64,000 bases of DNA. Origin: Rheum nobile. Taxonomy: Eukaryota > Streptophyta > Magnoliopsida > Caryophyllales > Polygonaceae. The notes under the pieces were generated by a model that saw only the letters and a list, made by a program, of their open reading frames with translations, ran no database searches and was not told the DNA's origin. The stretch spans positions 2,108,001-2,172,000 of the forward strand of contig WOAB01000568.1 of NCBI GenBank assembly GCA_027886185.1. Reading direction: 5' to 3'. Shown here one piece after another: positions 52,975 to 62,712 of the stretch. Positions within the stretch are counted from its first letter, which is position 1, and every line of letters starts with the position of its first letter. Position numbers and translations under genes: made by a program.

Positions 52975-54733
52975 ACCTTGGGGCGCTCCGGTTTTGTTCG
53001 TCAAGAAGAAAGATGGATCGTTCTGACTTTGTATCGACTATCGAGAGTTGAATAAAGTCACGATCAAGAATAAGTATCCGTTGTCGAGGATTGATGATCT
53101 GTTGGATCAATTGTAGGGAGCAAAGGTCTTTTCCAAAATTGATATGAGGTCTGGTTACCATCAGCTCAAGATTCGTGAGAAGGATATTCCGAGGACTGCG
53201 TTCCGAACGATATATGGTCACTACGAGTTTGTAGTCATGCCATTTGGACTTACCAATACTCCAGCAGTTTTCATGGATCTAATGCATCGATGTTTCCACC
53301 AATACTTGGATAAGTTCTTAGTGGTCTTCATCGACAACATTTTCATTTATTCCCCGAGCGTGGAAGCTCACGAGGAACATCTTCGGATTACTTTGTCAGT
53401 CCTTAGACAGAATCAGCTATATGCAAAGTTGTCTAAGTGTGACTTTTGGATCAAGGAAGTGGCTTTCTTAGGCCATGTGATCAATGAAAATGGGGTTATG
53501 GTTGATCCCCAGAAGATTGAAGCGGTAGAAAATTGGAAGCGGCCTCAAAATGTGAAGGAGGTGCGCAGTTTTCTTGGACTTGCTGGATATTATAGACGGT
53601 TCATGGAAGGATTTTCTAAGATCGCTCTACCTATGACCGGTTTGCTCCGCAAAGTCCATAAGAAGTTTGTCTGGGATGACAAGTGCGAGGCCAGTTTTCA
53701 GAAGTTGAAGCAATGTTTGACCTCTGCACCAGTGTTAGCGCTACCGGAAGGAAATGATGGTTATGTGGTCTATAGTGATGCTTCGAAGAGTGATTTTGGA
53801 TGTGTGTTGATGCAAAGAGGCAAGGTTATTGCATACGCATCTAGACAATTGAAAACCTATGAAGCAAACTATCTGACGCGTGATCTGGAATTAGCAGCGG
53901 TAGTTTTTGCGCTGAAGATTTGGAGACACTATCTTTATGGTGTAAGATGCCAAGTCTTCACCGGTCATAAGAGTCTCAAGTACGTGTTCACTCAGAAGGA
54001 GCTGAATATGAGACAACGTCGCTGGTTAAAGCTACTTAAAGACTATGACATCGAGTTGTTGTATCATCCGGGCAAGGCTAATGTAGTAGCCGATGCATTG
54101 AGTCGGAAGACATCGCACGAGACTGTAGTGGCTCTACTTACTTCTCAGACCAAGTTGAACCAAGATTTGTGCGAGATTGAAGTCTTGTACGATCAACATC
54201 AAGGATACCTGAGTATGCTTGAGATTCAAGCTACGCTACTTGATCAAATCAAGGAGAAGCAGGTTGATGACGTGGTCATGGTAAAGCTAAGCAGTGAAGT
54301 AATGGATGGGAAAACTCCCGGTTTCGTGATTCAGGAAGATGGATCGCTCTGGTTTCAGTACTGGATCTGTGTGCCTGACGTTGATGGCCTTCGCCAGTTG
54401 GTGATGAAGGAGGCCCATTCGTCAGCTTATTCTATACATCTAGGCTCTAGCAAGATGTACAAGGACCTCAGAAAGAAATTCTGGTGGCCCAACATGAAGT
54501 GGGATGTAGCAGAGTTTGTGGCGATATGCTTGACTTGTCAGAAGGTCAAGATAGAACACCGCAGACCAGGTGGTGAGTTGCTACCTCTTCCAGTGCCAGA
54601 ATGGAAATGGGAGGATATTGCTATGGATTTCTTCACGGGGCTGCCAAAGACTCAAAATCAAAAGGATGCTATATGGGTAATCATTGACAGGCTCACGAAG
54701 AGTGCTCACTTCGTGGCTATCAAGTCAACATAG
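52975..54733 (+). pseudogene. pol: Tekay A reverse transcriptase, RNase H and integrase N-terminus
   Basis: RT resumes after Tekay B (SPWGAPVLFVKKKDGSF). Stops TGA (~53025) and TAG (~53116) interrupt the first blocks. From 53144 one 529-codon frame runs on. RT motifs are RSGYHQLKI, FVVMPFGLTNTPAVF and VVFIDN at the catalytic site, where FIDD is expected; Asp is changed to Asn at 53336-53338. RNase H follows (VVYSDASKSDFGCVL, RDLELAAVVFAL); Gly at 53963-53965 replaces the Asp of the usual TDHKSL block. The integrase HHCC finger (HSSAYSIH, then CLTCQKVK) and the first catalytic Asp (MDFFTGLP) close the frame. TAG at 54731-54733 then stops it inside the integrase core. Confidence 0.9.
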
Positions 54734-55675
54734 GGAACCCAGAAGCTATCTGAAGTGTTTCTACACGAGATTGTCCGTTTGCATGGTACTCCAAAGACCA
54801 TTGTATCAGATCGAGATGGCCGATTCATGTCAAGATTCTGGAAAGAATTACACAAGGCCATGGAAACCGAGTTGAGATTCAGTACTGCGTTTCATCCTCA
54901 GACGGATGGACAGTCTGAGAGGACCATCCAGACCTTGGAAGATATGCTAAGAGCTTGTGTACTCGATCGTCCGACTAGTTGGGAGAACAACCTGAGTCTG
55001 ATTGAGTTCACGTACAAAAACAGTTGGCATGCTACCATTAAGATGGCTCCATTCGAGGCTCTGTACGGTCGAAGGTGCAGATCTCCGATTTGTTGGGATG
55101 AGAATGCCGACAAGGTTCTGCTCGGACCAGAGTTAGTCGAGAGGACTGCTTCGGACATTGCTTTGATTAGACAAAGGATGTTGACAGCTCAGAGTCGACA
55201 AAAGTCTTATGCAGATCTGAAGCGTAGGAAAGTCGAGTTTGAGGTTGGTGACAAAGTGTTTGTCAGAGTATCGCCATCAAAGGGTGTGTTTAGATTTGGT
55301 AAGCGTGGGAAGCTTAACCCTCGCTACGTGGGACCATTTGAGATCCTTGATAGAGTGGGGTCTCTAGCGTATCGTTTGGCATTGCCGTCATCGGCGCATC
55401 CAGTGCATAACGTGTTCCACGTATCCTTGTTAAGGAAGTATGTGCCTGATGAGTCTCATGTGCTGAGTTATGAAGACATCGAGATTCAGACAAATGGTAC
55501 CTACGAGGAGATACCGGTGCGTATTCTCGAACGTCGTGAGAAGCAGTTACAGAACAAGGTGGTACCATTGGTACGGATTTTGTGGTCCAAGTCAGGAACT
55601 GAGGAGGTTACTTGGGAAACCTGGGAGATTGAGGAGGATATGCTTAGACGCTTTCCCGAGCTGTTTTCGGCCTAG
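54734..55675 (+). pseudogene. pol: Tekay A integrase core and chromodomain-like C-terminus
   Basis: The frame continues in phase after TAG. VSDRDGRF holds the second catalytic Asp and TDGQSERTIQTLEDMLR the Glu. KMAPFEALYGRRCRSPICW and the GPF/Y-type block NPRYVGPFEIL follow. The tail (VRILERREKQLQNKVVP, VRILWSKSGTEEVTWE) has the pattern of a chromodomain, which targets integration to marked chromatin in chromoviruses. It ends at TAG 55673-55675, 34 bp before the LTR; AAGGGGGAGGTGA is the polypurine tract. Confidence 0.9.
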
Positions 55676-55709
55676 TTTCGCGGTCGAAACCTTTTTAAGG
55701 GGGAGGTGA

Positions 55710-58024
55710 TGTAATACCCCTCATTTTTAGTAAAGAGTATTTTGGTAATTTTCCAAATTCTCGTACTATAGTCGGATTAATTTCAGAGAAGTTCAGACAT
55801 TCTGCAAAATGCTTGATCTCTGTAATATTTTCCTGAGTGGAATAAAATACATTCAACGTATTTTTGGGGTTTAGAATATTTATTCTGATACGAATATATT
55901 TAACCCGGGGTTAAAAACCATGCCCATAATCCTTCTCGGACAAAAGAGGACAAAAGGCACAGAAAATGGCCTTGACCGCACCCGTGGTAAGTCCACCACA
56001 CCTGCGGTCAGTCCACCGCACCCCGTGGTGTGATCATTTCTTATCTGCAGCGCCGGACTTCAGACGTCGCATCGTCTTCGCCTCTACAACTGTCCCATCC
56101 GGTCGTTGTAGGCGCCTACCATGAGTCACCTGGTTGCTTGACCTCCTTGCTTGGGCTATAAAAGGAAAGGAGTTGCAGTGGAGTTGAATCACAGCTCTCA
56201 AACTCTCTCTCTCAAATCTCTCATTTCCATTGTTACCGGAAAGCTCAAGCTTTCGCCGGAGTGTCATCGGAGCTACCATAGGAGGAGAAGGTACTCTCCA
56301 AGTGGTGTTTGGAAGTGCAAGGAGTTGGGAAGTCGAAGCCCATCCTAATCGAATCCAAACGCGTCGATCACGGTGAGTTTTCGTCGTCGTCATGTCGCCA
56401 CTGTAGCTCGACCGACGACCGCACCCGCGGCAGGGCCGGCGCACCCGCGGTGTGTCTGGGCTCGTGGTGTGGCTTTGGGATTTGTGGTCTCGATCGAGGC
56501 TTCATTCCTTCGATTTAGTTCGTCTTTCTTTAGATTCGTATATTTGGTTATCGAATCTAACTTAGGGTTCCGTTATGGGTCGTTTCGTAAGAATCCATAA
56601 TCTGATATCTGACCTCGTTTCGGACCCGAAAACCCGTTGTCGTTGAGCTTTGTTAAGCTTCGTCTAATCTAAGGCAAGTGGCGGTTTGCTCTTGCTTATC
56701 ATTCCATATTTCTATTAATTATCAATTGTTTAATTGTTAATTAAATTGGGATGAATTACTGGTTTCGTTAGGAATAATTTTCTTAAAATGATACGATTAA
56801 AATTAATATTATAATAGGTTGTATGTATTGCTAGAAACAACGCTATTATATCTGTTATTACCGTGATGGTATTGTTGTGGATTTTTATGCGAACTTGAAA
56901 TATAGTTAGCAGTGGATTTTTATGTGCACTTGAAAAATAGTTAGCACGAGTATTCGTAGGAACGTTGCTTACCTTGAGAGGTAGCCGTTTCTTTATAACT
57001 CGGTGGATAGGATGTTCAAGCCCTAACACCGTTTCTCTAGTCATGACTATCCCCTATCCGAATATAGGGGAGGTGCGCTTAGCCGGCGTCAAACCTTTAG
57101 GGATTTATTCCCGACTATATATCTCTATATCCTGAGGGATGAGATGATTATGATAAAAGCTTATAACGTGAATATACGTTTTGGAATTAAATAAGACAAG
57201 TGCGATTATGCACATAATTAATGAACCTTGGGTGAGAAGTACAACGTGGAAACTCGTCTGGGCTTCGATTAGAGTAAGTCCACCTTCCGAATCTGAATTC
57301 GCATTATGCGATGAGGTTGGTCGTGGACCCAAATAGTCAAGTCGCTTTTAAACGTTTGTGTGAAACTTTAATGTTCCCAAACACTTGTCATACTTCCGAT
57401 AAGACTTAATTCGTTGGAGTCTTATCTTCATATGTGTCCTTAAGACTCAATTTTTCAAAGTCTTCTCTTGATCATACCTTTTCGTATTTTTTCAGTAGAA
57501 ATATTGAGGTTTACTATCGTCATCGACTTTCATTCGAGAAGCGATAGGTCAAACCTAATACGACTACTTAGAACCTTTTTGTTTAACCCTTACATAGTCT
57601 TTCATTAGACTAACCGATCAGTTATATTCCCTTGCATGGTTGGATGGTGTCATCCGTCTCATACGGCACATCAGGTAAACTGCAGTTCCATGAAGGCTAG
57701 AAATGACGGTGAAGGCAAATGGAATTTTTGAAGTGTTTTACCAAGGTTGAGATCCTAGGCGTGTGATCGCTAGATCAAGACTTTTGTGTCATTTATTTTA
57801 AAAAGACTTTCGCTGTATTAAGACTTCCGCTGTAATATATTTTGGTTGTATTTGGATTATGGATGTAATTCCGAAACTTTGATTTAATCCAATACTCTGA
57901 CATTTCGTATTATAAATGTTGTGTTATGATTTGTATAAACTGGTTAAGCCTTGGGTGACTTCGGATGTGGAATCTGAGGTCACTGGCGGTGATACCTTTC
58001 AATGATATATTTGGGGGTGTTACA
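55710..58024 (+). repeat. Tekay A 3' LTR
   Basis: The intact 2315-bp LTR is the reference for the split 5' copy. TATAAAA is at 56157-56163. GC-rich units CCGCACCCGYGGT lie at 55977-56035 and 56420-56455, more diverged than in the 5' LTR. Confidence 0.9.
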
Positions 58025-58602
58025 AATATATTTGGAGAGAGAAGGATTTTATGTTTATCCGATTTCGTCATCTTAGGAAATTCCTTCCTTAGATAATATC
58101 GGCTGATAAGATAATATTCTTCAAATCATTTAAATATCTTCTTGTTACCAAGTTTAGAAAAGATTTTATCTTGCTACGATTAGGGTTTAGTCGAGTTGTA
58201 TTTATAGAAGTGTGGATTCATTTCTATGTATGCATCGACGACGACAAACTGTGAGCATAAGAGAGCAGAAAGGAGAGTGAAGTTGTTTGTGAGTCTTTGA
58301 GGGTTGAGTTCGGATTCATCGTTGTAGGAGTGATATTCGAATCTAGCTGGGTAGTCTAGGGTTTGGAGTCCATGATACAAGTGTAATCGAACAAGAAATC
58401 AATAAAACAAGTAGACGCTTCAAAATCCTCTCAAGCGAGAAGCTTGAAGGTAATGGTTTTTCTTTGATTAGCTAGTTGGCTAATTAGGGTTTCCACTATA
58501 CATCGTGAGTTTGTTTCTTATCTTTCTTGCTATAATATTCCGCTGCACCTTCTGTGGGAACAAAGTCTTTGTTCCCTCAAAGGTAACTCTAACGATCCAA
58601 CA
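58025..58602 (+). repeat. Copia 3' LTR, second part
   Basis: After AATAT the copia LTR resumes and matches 4714-5291, including TATTTATAG (58199-58207) and the GGGAACAAAG/CTTTGTTCCC inverted repeat (58556-58576). It ends CCAACA at 58602, followed by GTATG. Confidence 0.9.
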
Positions 58603-58818
58603 GTATGCACATCTAATATTAAGATATGCACTTATACACTCTTACAACATAAATGTTAGAAACAAGACATTCTTTTAGTTTTGACACTTATTTCACAACT
58701 GATCTGCACATTTACAAACTACATATGCACTTATTATAATTAACTATACACTAGAACTTGATAGATAACAATATGCAAATATATCACTTCACACTAGAGA
58801 TAAGAATATGCATATATA
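58603..58818. repeat. Degenerate tandem array (right part)
   Basis: The array broken at 4378 continues (TATGCACATCTAATATTAAG, ATATGCACTTATACAC) and fades by about 58800. No coding sequence. Confidence 0.55.
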
Positions 58819-59420
58819 TATAGAGGGACGCTCAGGTAAAACGAGTCTTATGGTAAAATGAGTAGACAAATCTAGAACGTTGGATGAGAGGTAATGGACA
58901 AATGGATTAATAGGATATATAATAGGTAGAGTGTGGTTACATGCACAAGATCATGCTCAAATAAGGCAGTTATAGATATGGAGGAAGATTTAATTATGCT
59001 TTTAATTTTTAAATGCTAAAAAAAGATTGAATATTGAAGAGAGAGAAACCAAATCAAATCACATTCCTTAAATCTCTCTTTAGAAGATTCGTCCATATCA
59101 TTCAACTCCTCCATAGCCGCATGTGAAAAACTGATCCAAAAGCTACATATTGATATTCACGTCTCTGTAAATTATATTCGCATCGTTGTATTTGATATGC
59201 ATGTCTCTAGTATTGATATTCATGCATACACTGTGTATTAGTCATGAATATCGTTTATGTAATTTGGAATATCTGTTATTCGTTATCATGTTCAGTCGTA
59301 TACATACTGATATTCATAAACTCTGAATAGATATGCACTATGTGGTAGTTGATATTCCAATTTAAAATATTTGTATTCAAACTATTTGAAACTTTTTGCA
59401 TATCAAAATAAATATCGTGA
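58819..59420. other. Unassigned repeat-like DNA
   Basis: After a TATATATATAGAG run, GGGACGCTCAGGTAAAACGA begins sequence that resembles the end of a dispersed plant repeat (word CTAGAACGTTGGATGAGAGG is typical of such ends). From 59130 on, TGATATTCATG and TATGCATGTC words recur. I could not find the other end of an element or a target duplication. No ORF. Confidence 0.3.
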
Positions 59421-60075
59421 ATATATTCTGCATATCAATGTATGGAAAATGCATATCACATCCACACAAATGAATATCATATTCACGGCCAAGGAAATAA
59501 TCCATAATTACAAATTGCATATCATACAAGTATATTCTGCATATCACTGTATGGAAAATGCATATCCAATCCACACAAATGAATATCACATTCACGACCA
59601 AAGAAATAATCCATAATTGCATATCATACAAGTATATTTGAATATCACACATAGACGATGAACCAGGGCACAAAGACGATAAAATCAACCAACGATGAAT
59701 GGAGGTCGGTGACAATCCGCGACAATGGTGATTACATGAGCAAAATCAATTGAAATTTCTAGATTAAAACTCCAAACGCTAGCCCTGGAGGCGGCAAGAG
59801 TTTTTAAGAAGTTCGTCGCCGATGTCGCCTGGCGTTTCCATGTCCACACCACCCCTCTCCACTTCACATCCACAAAATGTTTGCATATTCATACTTCCTA
59901 CATTGATATACAAAGTGTCTGCAAATCAATGTATGATTAATATGCCCCAATCTGTACTGCATAGATGGGGGAACCAATCCAACAACTATTTCGCATATCA
60001 ATGTATGGAAAATGCATATCCCACCCACACAAGTGAATATCACATTCACGGCCAATGAAATAATCCAATTAATCG
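59421..60075. repeat. ~109-bp repeat units rich in GCATATC
   Basis: Two adjacent units (about 59421-59530 and 59531-59632) share TATGGAAAATGCATATC, CCACACAAATGAATATCA and GAAATAATCCATAATT. A third unit lies at 59988-60075. Between them (59660-59860) is unrelated, less AT-rich sequence. The short frames here follow the repeats. Confidence 0.65.
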
Positions 60076-60531
60076 ATTAGTTATGAATCATGCATATCAC
60101 ACCCAAAAAACTGATATCACACCCATAAAATATATGCATATTCATATAATGTATGATTCATATAAAGCCCCTATTAGGTTTCGAAAAGACAAAACCCTAA
60201 AATTCCAAAAACAACAGATGCCATCGAAGCAAAAACAACATATGCCCAATCTATACTAAGAACAGCAAAACCGTCTCACACATTACATGCCCTAAATTCA
60301 ACAACAAAGTCGAAAAATATCTAATGGATGATGAAAATTAACAAACTTGGGGGAATTCGAAATTATTCCAGATGTTCTAATTGAAAAGAATAACATCAAA
60401 TTCGAGGCATTTACCGTTTTCCGTTGAGATTTGCGGTTGGGGAACCTTGGGGGAAGTCAACGACAACCGGCGTGAAGACGGCGACAATCGATGACAACCT
60501 TGGGGGAAGCCGCTTCAATGGAGGACGGACG

Positions 60532-60535
<4 letters not shown>
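60076..60535. other. AT-rich spacer, no gene seen
   Basis: The stretch contains a few more CATATCACACCCA words up to 60130, then unremarkable AT-rich sequence. From 60430 GACGACAACCGGCG-type sequence leads into the microsatellite. No credible coding region. Confidence 0.4.

Positions 60536-60593
<58 letters not shown>
60536..60593. repeat. (GA)29 microsatellite
   Basis: 58 bases of uninterrupted GA, with a shorter GAGAGAGAGAGA run just after at 60609-60622. The Leu-Ser repeat frame on the minus strand is an artefact of this tract. Confidence 0.95.
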
Positions 60594-60598
<5 letters not shown>

Positions 60599-60689
60599 GT
60601 CTTCGATCGAGAGAGAGAGAGAAAGATAGTGGAAGACGACTGTGGACTATGGGGCTGAGCTCCGACGTTGACCGGTCTTTTTTTTTTCA

Positions 60690-61915
60690 GACACAATTTT
60701 TGGTTTGCGACTGCATGTGCATTGATTTTTGCTTGTATGTGCATCGATATTAACTTGTATGTGCATTGATATTGCATAAAATTTGTATAGGATTTTTTAC
60801 TATATATGTGACTTTGTGTATGTGAAAACCCATCCACTTCTCAGCATGTGCATATGTTTTATCTTGTGTGTGCATAGATTTTGACATATATTTAAATCTA
60901 AATTCTACTTATGTGCATTAATTTTTTGGGTTGAAATATTCATGAGTTTTGACTTGTATGTGCATATCTTTTAAAGTCCGTGTCTTTTTTTGTTGTATGT
61001 GCATCTAAATTCCATAAATTTTGCATAGGGTTTTGACTATATGTGTTACTTTGTGTATGTGGAAACTCATACACATAATGCAAAAACTTATGCATGCATT
61101 TCACAGAATGTGCATATGTTTTGGCATGTGTGTGCATAAATTTTGACCTGTATGTGCATCTAAATTCTACTTGTGTGCGTTGTTTTCTTGGGTTGAAATG
61201 TGCATGAGTTTTGGCTTGTATATACATACCATTTGAAGTGCATGTCTTTTTGCTTGCATGTGCATGTAAATTGAACTAGGCGTATAGGTTTTGTCTTGTA
61301 AAATCTTATACACTTTACAGAATGTGTATAGGTTTTGTCTTGTAAGTGCATGAATTTTGAATTGTCTGTGTATCTAAATTTTACTTGTATGCATCATTTT
61401 CTTGGCTTGATATGTGCATGAGTTTTTGGCTTATATGTGCATATTATTTGAAACACATGACTTTTTGCTTGAATGTGCACATGTCAAAACTTATGCACAT
61501 ACAGTGTACAACTCATGCACATTTTCTCTAGAAAACAATGCATATTTTTTTACAATCTTTAGATGCACATACATGTCAATATTGATGCACATACAAGCCA
61601 AAATGCATGCACATGCCATCTCAAGCAAAAAAAATAGTTTTGGAAAAAAGTTGGGCTACGAAAAATTGAATGAAATAAAATGGTCGGACAACACCTTATA
61701 AAATTTTAATGCACATACAAGTTAATATTGATGCACACACAAGTAAAAAATGGTGCATATGCCAACGCAAGTAAAAAGTAGACAAAAAAAAAAGGGTCGA
61801 AAAAAAAACTTAAGCCGGACAACGTTATAAAATTTTGATGCACATATAGGACAATATAGATGCACACACAAATTAAAATATATGCACATACCATCTTAAG
61901 TCAAAAAGTAACATC
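60690..61915. repeat. TGTGCAT-rich array with a sense switch
   Basis: From 60700 to about 61485 the words TTGTATGTGCAT, TTTTGACTTG and TGTGCATGAGTTTTGGCTTG recur at 40-70-bp steps in the forward sense. From about 61490 to 61895 the same words appear as their complement (ATGCACATACAAG, ATGCACACACAA). The array is thus a large imperfect inverted repeat. CTCCGACGTTGACC-like sequence flanks it on both sides (60659 and 61951). No protein is indicated; the frames are repeat-driven. Confidence 0.6.
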
Positions 61916-62250
61916 GAAAAAAAAATGGTCTTTTACCGATTAACGCCGAAACTCCGACGTTAACCACCAAAGCTCCGAAGTTGACCTCCAGCATTGACCA
62001 GCTGATGATCAGTTTGACCAATTACTTATCCATTATAATCCTAACCTTTGAATTTAAAAAATTCAAAATACTTAAAAGATATTGTTAAAAGTATTTAAAA
62101 CTCCGCTCGCACTTATCCATTTTCACAAGCTTCTTCGAAGTACTCAATTTACACACAACCATCGCCAGCAAATTCGAATTCTGAGTTTACTTGCAAGCCA
62201 TCGTCTTCTTCAATCTCTACGAAAACGACCCTTCACCTCCCGCACACGAA
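61916..62250 (+). promoter_or_regulatory. Presumed promoter and 5' UTR of the heme oxygenase gene
   Basis: Repeat-like sequence ends near 62040. AAATACTTAAAAG and TATTTAAAA (62091-62099) give possible TATA-like sites, followed by C/T-rich 5' UTR-like sequence up to the ATG at 62251. Assignment rests only on position. Confidence 0.35.
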
Positions 62251-62712
62251 AATGGCTTCATTGACACGCTTCTTCCAATACCGACCAATCCCAATCCCCT
62301 CCCTTTTTAAAGAAACCCATTTTCAATCAGGCAACCCCAGAATTGGGCTTCGGTTGTTGCTCCTTGAGGAACCCAAATCTGATATCAGACATGGTTCTCG
62401 GCCTGAAATTGTCTACTGGCCACTCTAGAATCCCCGCGAAGGCCACGGCGGAAGCGGAAGCGGCAGCGGCGGCGACGGGGAAGCGGTACCCTGGGGAGAC
62501 GAATGGGTTTGTGGAGGAGATGAGGTTCGTGGCAATGAGGTTGCACACGAGGGACCAAGCTAAGGAGGGGGAGAAGCCGGCTATGGCGCCGGAGGAGACT
62601 TCGCCGGCGAAGTGGGACCCCGCGCTCGAAGGGTATTTGAGGTTTTTGGTGGATAGTAAGATGGTGTATCACACCCTCGAGAAGATTGTGGAGGAAGCCC
62701 CCGTTGATTACT
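62251..62712 (+). CDS. HO1: Heme oxygenase 1 (HY1-like), first exon, N-terminal frame problem
   Basis: The frame used from 62265 to 62712 encodes NGFVEEMRFVAMRLHTRDQA, KWDPALEGYLRFLVDSKMVY and a final HTLEKIVEEAPVDY. These are the first conserved blocks of plant heme oxygenase 1, the plastid enzyme that opens heme to biliverdin for phytochrome chromophore synthesis. LHTRDQAKEGE carries the proximal heme His. The exon ends in phase 1 at donor GTGAGT (62713). A Ser/Pro-rich transit-peptide-like lead (SQSPPFLKKPIFNQATPELG) is in the same frame but has no ATG; ATG 62251 (MASLT) is one base out of phase, and TGA lies at 62262-62264. Either one base was gained near 62262, the sequence has an error, or translation starts at ATG 62391. 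Later exons are not in the window. Confidence 0.75.

Larger units (their letters stand above)
24598..58024 (+). mobile_element. Tekay/Del-type chromovirus (Tekay A)
   Basis: The LTRs begin TGTAATACCCC and end GGTGTTACA; the exact duplication AATAT flanks it. Without insertions it is about 10.6 kb. Parts in order: 5' LTR (24598-25321 and 33764-35330), PBS 35335-35346, an acidic ORF 35554-36354, gag 36597-37504 and 44617-45118, protease and RT start to 45724, RT-RNase H-integrase 52975-55675, polypurine tract and 3' LTR 55710-58024. The integrase ends in a chromodomain-like tail, the hallmark of chromoviruses. Three later insertions sit in its 5' LTR, gag and RT. Confidence 0.9.
4379..58602 (+). 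mobile_element. Sirevirus-like Ty1-copia element, pol-less, host of the whole nest
   Basis: The LTRs begin TGTTGAATTCC and end CGATCCAACA. The element is flanked by the exact 5-bp duplication GTATG (4374-4378 and 58603-58607). Without its insertions it is about 7.1 kb: 5' LTR 4379-5291, PBS 5294-5305, gag 5321-7318, a non-coding stretch, an accessory ORF in three pieces (8495-8810, 14037-14218, 22654-23824), polypurine tracts before 24258, and a 3' LTR split at 24597/58025. Two zinc knuckles in gag, repeated polypurine tracts and a large extra 3' ORF point to the Sirevirus lineage. No protease, integrase, RT or RNase H is present, so it was non-autonomous. Three elements inserted directly into it: the CACTA, Athila-1 and Tekay A. 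Confidence 0.9.

Noticed and set aside
60457..60837. Minus-strand frame with a long Leu-Ser repeat
   Set aside because: It is produced by the (GA)n microsatellite and has no other protein-like feature.
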